From: Candidatus Limnocylindrales bacterium
GTDB lineage: Bacteria; Moduliflexota; Moduliflexia; Moduliflexales; JAUQPW01
Direction: 5' to 3'
Assembly: GCA_035559535.1 (NCBI GenBank)
Contig: DATMBG010000006.1
Span: 97,369 to 161,368 of the forward strand
DNA: 64,000 nucleotides
Position 1 is the stretch's first letter. Each line of letters begins with the position of its first letter. Both the position numbers and the translations under genes were made by a program. Below, piece by piece: positions 54,099 through 63,745 of the stretch. The notes beneath the pieces were generated by a model. It worked only from the letters and a program-made list of their open reading frames with translations, did no database searches and was not told the DNA's origin.

Positions 54099-54509
54099 AT
54101 GGCAACGAATTACAATCCACAGGGCCCAGAAAAAGAGAATACAAACCCGGCAGGGTCTACGGGGGAAGCCGGAAATAAGCAGGGTAGCTATATAAAAAAG
54201 GCTCAGGAAACCATGGAAGAAATTAAAGAGCGCGTGGGGGAGCAAGTGGCTACCGTGAAAGATCAGGTCGAAGAACAGATGGTCAAAATAAAGGACCGGG
54301 TTGAAGAAACCTATGAAGCCGGAAAAGTCAAAGTGGGGGAAATGGTGGAGGGGGTTAAAAAGAACCTCCCTGAGATACGAGACTGGAGTCTTGAAAAAAT
54401 TTACAATGATTCCATTGCCTACGTAAAAGCTAACCCCGATAAAGGCTTGCTCATTTCCTTGGTGGCCGGCTTTGTCTTAGGCTTGATTTTCAGACGTAAG
54501 CAGACGTAA
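54099..54509 (+). CDS. Coiled-coil tail-anchored protein (YtxH/DUF883-like)
   Basis: A 136-aa protein. AAGGAGG (54087-54093) sets the ATG at 54099 as start, not the longer open frame from a TTG. A polar N-terminus is followed by a long amphipathic helix with 11-residue-like repeats (EEIKERVGEQVATVKDQVEEQMVKIKDRVEE, read in pieces). A single C-terminal membrane segment follows (LLISLVAGFVLGLIFRRKQT). It resembles YtxH or LEA-like stress proteins. First of a probable run of small anchored, peptidase and ligase genes. Confidence 0.7.
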   Translation: MATNYNPQGPEKENTNPAGSTGEAGNKQGSYIKKAQETMEEIKERVGEQVATVKDQVEEQMVKIKDRVEETYEAGKVKVGEMVEGVKKNLPEIRDWSLEKIYNDSIAYVKANPDKGLLISLVAGFVLGLIFRRKQT

Positions 54510-54663
54510 AAAAATAATTCGTTTTCAGGGATAGAAGAAAACGGCTCACAAACTAACCGATCTTTCCTGGTGCTATCTTCATAGACCGCAGGGGAGAATC
54601 AATTCCTGACTAACCATCTGGCGTTTTGAAGAGAGCACCAGGAAGCCGGAGGGAGGTATAAGA

Positions 54664-55092
54664 ATGGACGAAAAAGACTATCGAACCGATACGGAAGTTT
54701 TGAAAGCGAGTTTAAAACAATCTATCGAAGACACTAAAGAAAATATTTCCCACACTGTGGAAGCCATAGCCAGTGAAGTTAAAGAAAGTCTGGATTGGCG
54801 ATCTTGGGTACGTAAATATCCCGTGGGATTTGCCCTGGGAGCCATGGCCGTGGGCTACTGGATTGGGAAAGAATTTACCCCTTCAGCTCCGGCACATCTT
54901 TCCTCAGAAGCCAAAAAGGATATCAACCAAATTCCCAATATTGTGGGAAGTATTCTGGCCGGTCTTCTGATAAAGAAAGCAACGGAATTTATCGAAGGAT
55001 TAAGTACTTCCACACCTTCTGACCGGGAACAAACTGCTACCTTCTCCAGGCAGTCGACCGACAACACTCCATCGACCGGAAAGACGCTTTAA
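54664..55092 (+). CDS. Small anchored protein, DWRxWVRxYPV family (paralogue)
   Basis: A 142-aa protein. Residues 1-40 form a charged helix with LKQSIEDTKENISHTVE. Then come DWRSWVRKYPV and a GAMAVGYWIGKEF membrane segment, as in the 79-aa protein at 6091. Here a C-terminal extension carries a second hydrophobic segment (NIVGSILAGLLIKKATEFI) and a Ser/Thr-rich tail. It follows the coiled-coil gene after 154 bp with a GGAGGTATAAGA ribosome-binding site. Confidence 0.7.
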   Translation: MDEKDYRTDTEVLKASLKQSIEDTKENISHTVEAIASEVKESLDWRSWVRKYPVGFALGAMAVGYWIGKEFTPSAPAHLSSEAKKDINQIPNIVGSILAGLLIKKATEFIEGLSTSTPSDREQTATFSRQSTDNTPSTGKTL

Positions 55093-55299
55093 TTTTTTAT
55101 ATTCTCTCTGGCTACTGCATAGTATGGAGAGGATTTTTATTTTCTTCTTCTGACTTTTTATCTTGATGTATAAGGGAAGAATCTTTCCAGGGGTTTTGTC
55201 GAAAAACAGGTATTTAGCGAAGGGTAAAGTAGAAAATAGCAAATGGTGGCCTGGGTCTATTTGATCTAAAAAGGTAGTTCAGGAGGAAAAAAGAATTCT

Positions 55300-56349
55300 A
55301 TGTCTGGAGAGAAAAAGACTTTTTCTGAAGCTTCTGGAGAAAACTGGTCCGAAGAGCGAGAAAAATTATTACAGAGGAAGATTAGTGAGTTGGGACTAAA
55401 ACTGGAAGGGACCCGTTTAGAAAAACTTGTGGAGTGTTTATATCAGGAACTGGAAGTAGCAGGCATTCGATTTAAACCAAAAGTTTATCTTTCTGAAGAA
55501 TGGGGCTGCCCTGAAGGAATTCCAGTCATTGGTATTCCCTTTTACCTGGCCGATGAAAAACTCTCTCGAATTGCAGATGAAATCCTGGAAGGCATTGAGG
55601 GGGAGACCGATGAAGAGATTTTAAGTTATTTACGCCATGAAGCCGGACATGCCTTCAATTATGCATATAAATTATACGAGACCGAAGAGTGGCATGAACT
55701 TTTCGGTCCTTATTCCCGCCCTTATCGCGAGGATTACCAACCCAATCCCTTCTCCCGTAACTTCGTTCGTCATCTCCCCGGTTGGTATGCACAAAAACAT
55801 CCCGATGAGGATTTTGCCGAAACCTTTGCCGTTTGGCTTACCCCAGACTCTAATTGGCGAGAATTCTACAAAGACTGGGGATGCTATAAAAAGCTTTTGT
55901 ATGTGGATAGGATAGTCCAAAAGCTAGGCCAGACCGAACCGTTGGTTACAGCGGATAAATACGATATTACCAAGGAAGATTTAAATTACTCCATTGCCGA
56001 TCATTACAAAATGTTCCTTTCGGAGACAGTTGAAGTACCGGCCTATTTCGATGGGGACTTGAAAGATATTTTCGAGAGGAAAGTGCCCCAGAACGCTAAA
56101 GACGAATGGCAGTCGGCCCATCAATTTTTAACCAGGTATCGCCGCCAAATCGTTGGCAATATCACCTATTGGACAGGGCTCAATGAAACGGTGGTACGGT
56201 CTCTCATTAATCACTTTATCGATCGCTGTAAACTTTTGGGACTCTGGGTTAAGCTAAGTAAGAGTTCTGAGGTTTTGATGGAAATAACCGCTTATGCGAC
56301 TACCCTTTGTATGAATAAGTTGTACAAAGGTGATTTTATTATTAAGTAA
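55300..56349 (+). CDS. Putative zinc-binding metallopeptidase
   Basis: A 349-aa protein with a zincin motif: YLRHEAGHAFNYAY (HExxH) near residue 113 and a downstream acidic DEDFAETFAVWL segment near 170 that can give the third ligand, as in gluzincins. There is no signal peptide. A helical C-terminal domain follows (HQFLTRYRRQIVGNITYW). Family members are usually annotated as putative zinc-binding metallopeptidases of unknown role. AGGAGG lies 13-14 nt upstream of the ATG. The ATP-grasp gene starts 44 bp after it, suggesting a functional pair. Confidence 0.75.
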   Translation: MSGEKKTFSEASGENWSEEREKLLQRKISELGLKLEGTRLEKLVECLYQELEVAGIRFKPKVYLSEEWGCPEGIPVIGIPFYLADEKLSRIADEILEGIEGETDEEILSYLRHEAGHAFNYAYKLYETEEWHELFGPYSRPYREDYQPNPFSRNFVRHLPGWYAQKHPDEDFAETFAVWLTPDSNWREFYKDWGCYKKLLYVDRIVQKLGQTEPLVTADKYDITKEDLNYSIADHYKMFLSETVEVPAYFDGDLKDIFERKVPQNAKDEWQSAHQFLTRYRRQIVGNITYWTGLNETVVRSLINHFIDRCKLLGLWVKLSKSSEVLMEITAYATTLCMNKLYKGDFIIK

Positions 56350-56393
56350 TTTCCTTTAACCTTATCGAGGGAATTATCAAAGGAGACCTCAAC

Positions 56394-57542
56394 ATGGAAA
56401 AACTAAAAATTACTATTCTTTACGATGCCATCGAAGACAAAGAAAAGGCAGAAGCTGAAGAGAAAGGTGAAAAGTTACCCTTGGTTTATGAACAGGTTGC
56501 ACAGGTACTCACCAAACGCGGACATGAAGTTAATCTTTTGGCTGCTGGGCCTAAAATCAGAAACTTAGTTTCTCAGATAGACAAGGATGATAGTGATATT
56601 ATCTTTAACCTATGTGAGTCTCTGGGAGGGATCAGCCAACATGAACAAAATGTAGCCTCCTTACTGGAGTTACTGGACAAAAAATTTACAGGCTCCAGCT
56701 CTATAGGTTTAGCCCTTGCACAAGATAAAGCCTTGGCCAAAAAGTTATTTAGTTTCCATGGAATTAAGTATCCAAAATTTTCGGTGATCGATGAAGGTCA
56801 GGTAGATTGGTCAGACGATTTGGAATTTCCACTTTTTATCAAGCCACTTAATCAAGACGCTTCCATTGGGATCGATGATAGAGCGATCGTTCATAATGTC
56901 AAAGAGTTAATGGAACGAATTTCCTATATTCAAACCGAGTTTAAAACACCAGCTTTGATCGAAGAATTTATTGAAGGGCGTGAAATTTATGTTGGGATAT
57001 TGGGTAATGAAAAACCGGAAGCCTTACCGATTGTAGAATGGGATTTTTCCAGGGTCCCGGATGGGGTACCCAAGATTGCTTCGGCGGAGGCGAAATGGGA
57101 TGAGGACTCAGAAGCCTATAAAGATGCTCCCTCTATTTTTCCGGAAGATATTCCCGAGCCGGTGTATAAGAAGATTCAAGAAACGGCTATTACCGCCTTT
57201 AAGGCACTTAAATTGCGGGATTATGGTCGGGTGGATATGCGCTTAAGACAAATTAAACCCTCCCGATCCAAATCCAAAAGTGAATCGAATCCGGAGACAG
57301 ACGGAAAAACGGCAGAGAAATCCCCTTCGGCAAAACCCACTAAAGCTGAAGAAAAGGAAGGTAAAAAATCGGCTCAGTACCAGGAAGAGGTAGAGGATTG
57401 GGAATTTTATATCATCGAGGTTAATCCCAATCCTCACCTTGCCAGAAATAGTGAACTTGCCCTGGCTGCTAGAAAGCATGGACTGACTTATCCCAATTTA
57501 ATCGAAAAAATCATTGAACTGGCTCTGGCTCGAAGTAAGTAG
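56394..57542 (+). CDS. ATP-grasp ligase, D-Ala-D-Ala-ligase-like
   Basis: A 382-aa ATP-grasp enzyme. N-terminal IFNLCESLGGISQHEQN, GSSSIGLALAQDKALAKKLF, FPLFIKPLNQDASIGID and LIEEFIEGREIYVGILG are as in D-alanine-D-alanine ligases; the metal motif is FYIIEVNPNPHL. A lysine/serine-rich insert of about 50 aa breaks the catalytic domain between RVDMRL and this motif. Canonical Ddl enzymes lack it, and the context is not a cell-wall cluster. I read it as a peptide-bond ligase of unknown substrate paired with the metallopeptidase. The ribosome-binding site is AAAGGAGAC. Confidence 0.8.
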   Translation: MEKLKITILYDAIEDKEKAEAEEKGEKLPLVYEQVAQVLTKRGHEVNLLAAGPKIRNLVSQIDKDDSDIIFNLCESLGGISQHEQNVASLLELLDKKFTGSSSIGLALAQDKALAKKLFSFHGIKYPKFSVIDEGQVDWSDDLEFPLFIKPLNQDASIGIDDRAIVHNVKELMERISYIQTEFKTPALIEEFIEGREIYVGILGNEKPEALPIVEWDFSRVPDGVPKIASAEAKWDEDSEAYKDAPSIFPEDIPEPVYKKIQETAITAFKALKLRDYGRVDMRLRQIKPSRSKSKSESNPETDGKTAEKSPSAKPTKAEEKEGKKSAQYQEEVEDWEFYIIEVNPNPHLARNSELALAARKHGLTYPNLIEKIIELALARSK

Positions 57543-57545
57543 TAT

Positions 57546-57640
57546 TTTGTTTTGCTTAATTTTTAAGCGACCCTCACCTCCGGCCCCTCTCCCACGCCGT
57601 GGGAGAGGGGCCGGAGGTGAGGGGGAATCTCACAGGCATT
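57546..57640. repeat. Dispersed element copy D with 26-bp perfect arms
   Basis: Flank TTTTGTTTTGCTTAATTTTT then AAGCGACCCTCACC. Perfect 26-nt arms at 57571-57596 and 57598-57623 leave one unpaired base between them. The right flank CAGGCATTAACTTTAC matches that of copy B. It lies between the ATP-grasp stop and glgX. Confidence 0.85.
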
Positions 57641-57685
57641 AACTTTACAAACTAGTAGAAAGGAGAAGACTCCTAAGGTAAGAAG

Positions 57686-59857
57686 ATGAATGAAAAAAAA
57701 GTAGCGAAAACTCAGGAGACTTATCGTACTATCCAGCAATGGCCGGGGAATCCGTACCCCCTGGGAGCAACCTGGGATGGAGCTGGGGTCAACTTTGCAC
57801 TCTTTTCAGAGAATGCGACCGGGGTCGAATTATGCCTGTTTGATACCCAGGATGCGAAGCAAGAGGTGGCGCGAATCCCAATGAAGGAGCAGACAGACCA
57901 GGTCTGGCATGTTTATCTGCCTGAAGCACGACCAGGACAGCTCTACGGTTATAGGGTCTATGGCCCCTACGAACCTAAACAGGGGCATCGGTTCAATCCT
58001 TCTAAACTCCTGCTGGATCCATATGCCAAAGCCATTGCCGGGACCATTCAGTGGAGTGATGCTCTATTTGGCTATACTATCGGACATCCCGATGCTGACC
58101 TTTCTAAGGATGAACGTGATAGTGCTGGGGGAGTGCCCAAGTGTGTTGTGATAGATCCGGCCTTTAGTTGGGGCCATGATGTACCTCTCCGAATTCCCTG
58201 GCATAAAACGGTTATCTATGAAATGCATGTAAAGGGGTTTACAGCCAGACATCCCGATGTACCCGAAGAGTTGCGAGGAACCTATGCAGGTTTAACCTGT
58301 CCGGCTGTGATCGACTACTTGTGTGCCTTAGGAATTACCGCCGTGGAATTGATGCCGGTCCATCAATTTGTAGCAGAGAAGCATCTGGTGGATCGCGGAC
58401 TGACAAACTATTGGGGATATAATTCAATCGGTTTCTTTGCACCGGATGCACGGTATTCCAGTAGTGGGGTCTTGGGCCAGCAGGTAACGGAGTTTAAAAC
58501 CATGATTAAAACCTTTCACCGGGCAGGAATTGAGGTAATTCTGGATGTAGTCTATAATCATACTGGAGAGGGCAACCACCTGGGACCTACGCTCTGCTTT
58601 CGAGGAATCGATAATGCCGCTTATTATAACCTGGTAGTCCAGGATCGGCGCTACTATATGGATTATACCGGTACGGGTAATACCTTTAATATGAATCATC
58701 CCCGTGTGCTCCAGCTCATCATGGATAGCTTACGTTACTGGGTGCTTGAAATGCATGTGGATGGATTCCGGTTTGATTTGGCCTCCACATTGGCCCGGGA
58801 ACTTTATGAGGTCAATCGGCTGGCCTCTTTCTTCGATATTATCCATCAAGACCCTGTGTTATCCCAGGTAAAACTCATTGCCGAACCCTGGGATCTGAGT
58901 GAAGGTGGTTATCAGGTTGGAAACTTTCCGGTCCTCTGGGCAGAATGGAACGGTAAATATCGGGATAATGTTCGACGTTATTGGAAGGGAGATAGTGGAC
59001 AAATTAATGAGCTGGCCTATCGGTTAACAGGAAGTAGTGACCTCTACGAGCGAAGCGGACGGCGACCCTATGCAAGCATTAATTTCGTAACAGCCCATGA
59101 TGGATTTACCCTGCGGGATCTGGTCAGTTACAACGAAAAGCATAATGAGGCCAATGGAGAAGACAACCGGGATGGAGTCAATGATAACTTGAGCTGGAAT
59201 TGCGGAGTGGAAGGACCTACCGATGACCCTTCTATCCTCACCTTACGGGCACGCCAGCAGCGTAACCTCGTGGCAACCCTGTTTTTATCTCAAGGGGTAC
59301 CGATGCTTCTGGCAGGGGATGAAATAGGACATACGCAGCAAGGAAACAATAACCCCTACTGCCAGGATAATGAAATTACCTGGTTAAATTGGGACCTCGA
59401 CGAACCCCGACAGAAGTTGTTGGACTTTACCCGCTTTGTCATCCAACTGTCTCAACAACAACCGGTTTTACAACGTCAAAAATTTTTCCAAGGACGAGAA
59501 ATCCGTGGCTCTGAAATTAAAGACTTGACCTGGTTCAGGCCTGATGGTAAGGAAATGACCCACGAGGATTGGAACAATCCTGAAGCTCGCTGCCTTGGAC
59601 TCCGTCTGGCCGGTGACGCTATAGATGAGGTAGATCCTCGGGGGCATCCCATCGTAGGAGATACCTTACTGATTCTCCTGAATGCCCACTACGAACCGGT
59701 TCCCTTTGTATTACCTGACCACGAGAAGGTACGCTGGAAACTCCTCCTTGATACCCGAGAAGAGACCGGAAGACGACCCGATACGGAGATCCCAGGGGGA
59801 GAAACTTATCAGCTAGAAGCACGTTCTTTGGCATTATTCCGTCTGATACGCGACTAG
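57686..59857 (+). CDS. glgX: Glycogen debranching enzyme GlgX
   Basis: Isoamylase-type debrancher, 723 aa. An N-terminal CBM48 ([20 protein letters not shown]) is followed by the GH13 barrel: [10 protein letters not shown], catalytic Asp in [10 protein letters not shown], Glu in LIAEPWDLS, Asp in [10 protein letters not shown]. It hydrolyses alpha-1,6 branches of phosphorylase-trimmed glycogen. It stands apart from the malQ-treS operon but serves the same pathway. The dispersed element copy D lies just upstream, so expression may start within or after it. Confidence 0.95.
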   Translation: MNEKKVAKTQETYRTIQQWPGNPYPLGATWDGAGVNFALFSENATGVELCLFDTQDAKQEVARIPMKEQTDQVWHVYLPEARPGQLYGYRVYGPYEPKQGHRFNPSKLLLDPYAKAIAGTIQWSDALFGYTIGHPDADLSKDERDSAGGVPKCVVIDPAFSWGHDVPLRIPWHKTVIYEMHVKGFTARHPDVPEELRGTYAGLTCPAVIDYLCALGITAVELMPVHQFVAEKHLVDRGLTNYWGYNSIGFFAPDARYSSSGVLGQQVTEFKTMIKTFHRAGIEVILDVVYNHTGEGNHLGPTLCFRGIDNAAYYNLVVQDRRYYMDYTGTGNTFNMNHPRVLQLIMDSLRYWVLEMHVDGFRFDLASTLARELYEVNRLASFFDIIHQDPVLSQVKLIAEPWDLSEGGYQVGNFPVLWAEWNGKYRDNVRRYWKGDSGQINELAYRLTGSSDLYERSGRRPYASINFVTAHDGFTLRDLVSYNEKHNEANGEDNRDGVNDNLSWNCGVEGPTDDPSILTLRARQQRNLVATLFLSQGVPMLLAGDEIGHTQQGNNNPYCQDNEITWLNWDLDEPRQKLLDFTRFVIQLSQQQPVLQRQKFFQGREIRGSEIKDLTWFRPDGKEMTHEDWNNPEARCLGLRLAGDAIDEVDPRGHPIVGDTLLILLNAHYEPVPFVLPDHEKVRWKLLLDTREETGRRPDTEIPGGETYQLEARSLALFRLIRD

Positions 59858-59922
59858 CTTGTCTATATAGCTGCAAGGATCTCAAAGATCCCCCTAATTC
59901 AGTTTTCTTTAACCTCAATTTA

Positions 59923-62814
59923 TCAACTTTGCCCACCCGGAAGGTTTATTTGAATCTTCTCTCTTAAACCAGGAGTGGGGTTTATTTTAACCCCATCCTG
60001 GACTTCCCTTAAATCTAAAGTTTCGGTAACAGAGAGAGGCTGCTCGATTTCATCTCCCCGGTACTCAAGGCTCATGATAAGGATGTCATCACTCAATTGA
60101 TTACCCGAATAATTTAGAATACCTTGCAGTACTTCTTTAAGGAAGTCCGGCCCTTTGAGATAAGAGGCGTTTTTAATCAGTTGGATGATTCCCTTATTTC
60201 CTAAAAGCTCGCCTCCTTTGTTCATGACCTCGACAGTTCCCTCGGTATAAAAAACAAGACGATCCCCAGGAAGAAGGTTCAGGGAAGTCGAAGGCTGGTA
60301 TACATGATCCGGTTCACTGAACAGAGGTGGCTCCTGGGGAAGTTGGATAAACTCCGTAGAAGACCCTCGGAGTAAAACAGAGCCTGGAGAACCGGCACAT
60401 CCAAGCTCTAGCTTCTTGAGGTTCGGATTGAAGAGGGCCACCATTGCACTCACAAACTGTCCTGGTTGTGCCATCGGTTTCAGGTCTCGATTGATAGTTG
60501 TGAAAAACTCTTGCGGTTTTGTTAAGGATGGCAGGGCCTGGAAAAACAACGTCTTTACCATGGTAGCCAGTAACACGGCTGAGGGACTTTGATCTACTAC
60601 ATCGGCAAGAAACAGTACCACCGATCCATTTTCACGTACCTTTATATCTGCTATATAACCGCCAACTTCACTCAAAGGCTGGCAGATATGATAAGTCGCA
60701 TAGGTTGGACCTTCTTGCGGACCGGTCGGCAACAGATATTGCTGGATAGCCGGGAGGGGTAAGAAATTGTACTGGTTCAGGGGATTCTCTTCCTTTATTG
60801 GGTCCGAAGAGTTCGGGCGATTAGGATTATCCGGTTGTTCTTTTTCATTTGAGGGAGAAGTAGAGGATGTTTTCTCCTCCCCGGTCGACAGAGGGGCTGG
60901 AATACTCTTCATAGGATCGGCATCTGGTAAAACGCTAGGCTTTTGTTTGGCCAGCAGGATAGATTCATTCAGTTGTCGGATCTGTTCGATGGCTTCCGAG
61001 AGAGTCGTAACCACTTGATCGGCCTGGGCACCCCGAAGACGCGCTTTAGCCTTTTCGATATCTCCTTTAGCATGCCATAGACCTACAAGAATTTTAACCT
61101 CTGGAAAACGGTTACGTAATCGCTTGCAAAGATAACTGGCATGGGCTACGGTGGAGGGGGGTAAAGCAGAAATACAGATAATATCCGGTCTCTGCTTCGA
61201 AATCTGCTCTAATAATTCCCCGGTCAGTAAAGCTGCCGAGAGAACCTCTACCGGATATCCATTCCGTCTTAATAATTGTGCCAACATCATGCTGGTAATC
61301 TGATCCGCTTCGTCCCGGGCAGGTATAACGCAGATTTTCGATCCTGGAGAGGCTAAAACCCGTTCTACGGAATCCTCTATGTTATCATTTGGTTTGGTGG
61401 GTATAACCGCCTGATGGTCAAATTGTTCATTCAGTTCTTGAATTAATTCCCTGGTGCTTTCAAAGATGAACTTTTCTCGGGCCTCATCGAGATCTCCTTC
61501 ATGACGATCCTGCTCGACCATTATAAGAGCCGGAACCAGAACTTCATCATAAAGGGCTTCCAGGGGCTTCTCTTTGAGATACTCTTCGGCCACTTCTGTG
61601 GCTTCTGCCTGATCTAAAGCCAAAAGGCGTTGATAAAAACGAGCTTCTGGAGTTAAAACCGGTTCATCACTGAGTAAAACATTTAAAAATTCTAAATTCG
61701 GGACATATCTTCCTATAACAGCAATGCAAACGGTCAAAGGAGTAGCCAGAAGAAGACCCACTGTACCCCACAACCAGGTCCAAAACACGGCCGCTACAAG
61801 AATGGCTATGGTAGAGAGACCTGTACTCGCACCGTATAACCAGGGTTCGATTACGTTATTGCTGATCAACTCAACGATAATAAATAACCCTATAGTCCAG
61901 AACGCAGGAGCCCAGTTATCAGAAATGGCCAGGGATAGGACTAACGGCATGGAGGCAGCGATCCACGGACCTACAAAAGGAATAAACCGTAACACAATGG
62001 CCAGCAATCCCCACAAGATAGCGTTTGGAATTCCAATAAAATAGAGACCAATCCCAATGGGAATCCCATAGGTGGTGTTAACCACTAATTGCATGAGCAG
62101 ATAACGACTCACCCGGGAACTGGCATCATCGATGGCCTGGGTTGTGACATTAAGCCGGCCCTGTCCAATGAGATGGATAAATCGATCTCTTAGATCCTGT
62201 CGCTGGATGAGCATAAAAATGGTGAAGACAATGACAATTGCCGCAGTTCCCAAAGGAGCAAAGAGGGGACTGAGGAGGTCTCGAAGATATTCCAGTGGAT
62301 TTAAGGGAGGTGGAACAATTCTGACCGGAATCGGCTGTTCTGGTCTTGTGTTGTTAGGGACAGGTGAAAATAAGGGGTAGGGCTGTTCCTTAGGCTTTGA
62401 CTTTTGAGCCTTCTCTAATTCCGAAGAGATTTCTTCACTGAGCTCTTTAATGCTTTCCGTTGCTTTGCCTAAGCTTCCAGTGGAGGGTTGCTTGAGGGCT
62501 TCAACTTTCCTTTTAATGTTTTCTCTATATTCGGGTAAACGATTCGCCAGGTTCACAATTTGGTTGGTTACAATCCAGGTGAGGGTACCTATCACCATGA
62601 AAGAAAGGATCACTACAATAAGTACCGCCGGAATGTGGGGAAATCTCCATCGTTCCAGGCGAACCACTAAAGGAGTAAGTAAAAAGCTTAACAGAATAGC
62701 CAGAGCTATGGGAATAAGTACTTCTTTTGCAAAATACAAAACCGCGATGATAATAACAATGGAAAGAAGAGGAGAGACTCTCTGGGAAGCACCCCGGGGG
62801 TGAGTACGCACCAT
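59923..62814 (-). CDS. AI-2E-family permease fused to B12-like and SpoIIE-like domains
   Basis: A 963-aa fusion. Residues 1 to about 375 are an AI-2E/PerM-type membrane protein (IVIIAVLYFAKEVLIPIALAILLSF; LRFIPFVGPWIAASMP; LLLATPLTVCIAVIGRYVP; read in pieces). About 385-475 is a helical part and 490-615 a Rossmann-like fold resembling the cobalamin-binding module. The DxHxxG His is absent (RDEADQ), so B12 binding is doubtful. A Pro/Ser/Glu linker leads to a SpoIIE-type PP2C domain (about 710-935) with LPGDRLVFYTEG and SDDILIMSL. Early metal positions look altered (VGGYIAD, ADVVDQS), so activity is uncertain. Confidence 0.85.
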   Translation of the reverse strand: MVRTHPRGASQRVSPLLSIVIIIAVLYFAKEVLIPIALAILLSFLLTPLVVRLERWRFPHIPAVLIVVILSFMVIGTLTWIVTNQIVNLANRLPEYRENIKRKVEALKQPSTGSLGKATESIKELSEEISSELEKAQKSKPKEQPYPLFSPVPNNTRPEQPIPVRIVPPPLNPLEYLRDLLSPLFAPLGTAAIVIVFTIFMLIQRQDLRDRFIHLIGQGRLNVTTQAIDDASSRVSRYLLMQLVVNTTYGIPIGIGLYFIGIPNAILWGLLAIVLRFIPFVGPWIAASMPLVLSLAISDNWAPAFWTIGLFIIVELISNNVIEPWLYGASTGLSTIAILVAAVFWTWLWGTVGLLLATPLTVCIAVIGRYVPNLEFLNVLLSDEPVLTPEARFYQRLLALDQAEATEVAEEYLKEKPLEALYDEVLVPALIMVEQDRHEGDLDEAREKFIFESTRELIQELNEQFDHQAVIPTKPNDNIEDSVERVLASPGSKICVIPARDEADQITSMMLAQLLRRNGYPVEVLSAALLTGELLEQISKQRPDIICISALPPSTVAHASYLCKRLRNRFPEVKILVGLWHAKGDIEKAKARLRGAQADQVVTTLSEAIEQIRQLNESILLAKQKPSVLPDADPMKSIPAPLSTGEEKTSSTSPSNEKEQPDNPNRPNSSDPIKEENPLNQYNFLPLPAIQQYLLPTGPQEGPTYATYHICQPLSEVGGYIADIKVRENGSVVLFLADVVDQSPSAVLLATMVKTLFFQALPSLTKPQEFFTTINRDLKPMAQPGQFVSAMVALFNPNLKKLELGCAGSPGSVLLRGSSTEFIQLPQEPPLFSEPDHVYQPSTSLNLLPGDRLVFYTEGTVEVMNKGGELLGNKGIIQLIKNASYLKGPDFLKEVLQGILNYSGNQLSDDILIMSLEYRGDEIEQPLSVTETLDLREVQDGVKINPTPGLREKIQINLPGGQS

Positions 62815-63343
62815 CTATAGCCTCCTGTTTGAGGTTAGAAAGTAGGTAAACCGAATTCTATCCCTCATCAAGAAAAAAAGGGATTAATAAAATCTCCCTT
62901 TTTTAGCCATACATATTTTTTAATTGCACGATTCGTTTTAACCCATAAGCAAATAAGCAAAGGATGTGCCACTCTGCCGGTACCCACCTCCTAAACTTGC
63001 CGTTTCAGGGCAAGGGACCCGACGGTTAGGGAAAAAGAGGATCCAAATCGACACCGATCCCCCATCGGAAGAGGGTAAAAATATACCTCTTCCAGATCTC
63101 AGAGTAAAACTTTGAAACCCTATTAAATTCTATTAAGGTAACTTTTTACCTCCTTCCTATCTTTAATTTTCTTACAGTTTTTTCCATTGGACCACCAGGA
63201 ATTTCAAAGACCTCTTCTTTTGGTATAAACTTTGCGGGATCTGGAGATTAAGAGATCCTAAGTGTAAATTAAAGGTATAACACCTAAAAAGGATTTCCTT
63301 TTTATCTAAACAGTAAACTTTTTTATCTAAAAGGAGGTTTTTC
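62815..63343. other. Divergent intergenic region with two stems
   Basis: CTTGCC/GGCAAG (about 62997-63015) and GGAAGAGGGTA/TACCTCTTCC (63067-63093) are clear stems. TTTTTATCTAAA occurs twice (near 63299 and 63320), close to the next gene. I cannot assign an RNA family or promoter. Confidence 0.5.
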
Positions 63344-63595
63344 ATGAAAGTTCTTTTAGTCATTCTAATCGTCCTATTACTTCTCATCGGCGCTGGAATT
63401 GTTTATGTCCGACACAATTCTGATCAAGTTACCATTACCATAGATAAGGAAAAAGCTCAAAAGAAAACCGAACAAGTTATTGAAACCGGTAAAGAGGTAG
63501 GATCTGAAGCCTTAAAACAGACAGGGAGAGCTCTGGAAAAGGCTGGAGAGAAATTGGATAGCGGAAAGACCGAATCAAACCCCCAAAGACGGTAG
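63344..63595 (+). CDS. Small membrane-anchored hypothetical protein
   Basis: An 83-aa protein: one N-terminal membrane segment (VLLVILIVLLLLIGAGIVYV, residues 3-22), then a polar, lysine-rich amphipathic helix (TEQVIETGKEVGSEALKQTG). It has no catalytic motif. AAAAGGAGGT lies 5-6 nt before the ATG, so it should be well translated. It belongs in style with the anchored stress-type proteins at 6.1 and 54-55 kb, but the anchor is at the other end. Confidence 0.65.
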   Translation: MKVLLVILIVLLLLIGAGIVYVRHNSDQVTITIDKEKAQKKTEQVIETGKEVGSEALKQTGRALEKAGEKLDSGKTESNPQRR

Positions 63596-63745
63596 TGTGA
63601 TGTAATCCTTGGTAGCCTGCGGACAGACACAGATGAAGAAAGGTTTAAGAATGAGTAGCTCGATAGATGGGGGTTATGGAGTTCTCCGAGAGAATGGTTC
63701 GGATGTTAAGGATTTTTTTTGAAATAAAGTAAAGAGGATAAAACT

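Noticed and set aside
56394..57542. Naming the ATP-grasp protein ddl
   Set aside because: It lacks a cell-wall gene context and has a large insert in the catalytic domain; substrate cannot be assumed.
59923..62814. AI-2 quorum-signal exporter
   Set aside because: The AI-2E family name covers many permease-like proteins of other or unknown function, and the fusion domains point to signalling; no lsr or luxS gene is near.
63067..63093. Rho-independent terminator at the GGAAGAGG stem
   Set aside because: It lies upstream of both divergent genes and has no U-tract on either strand.
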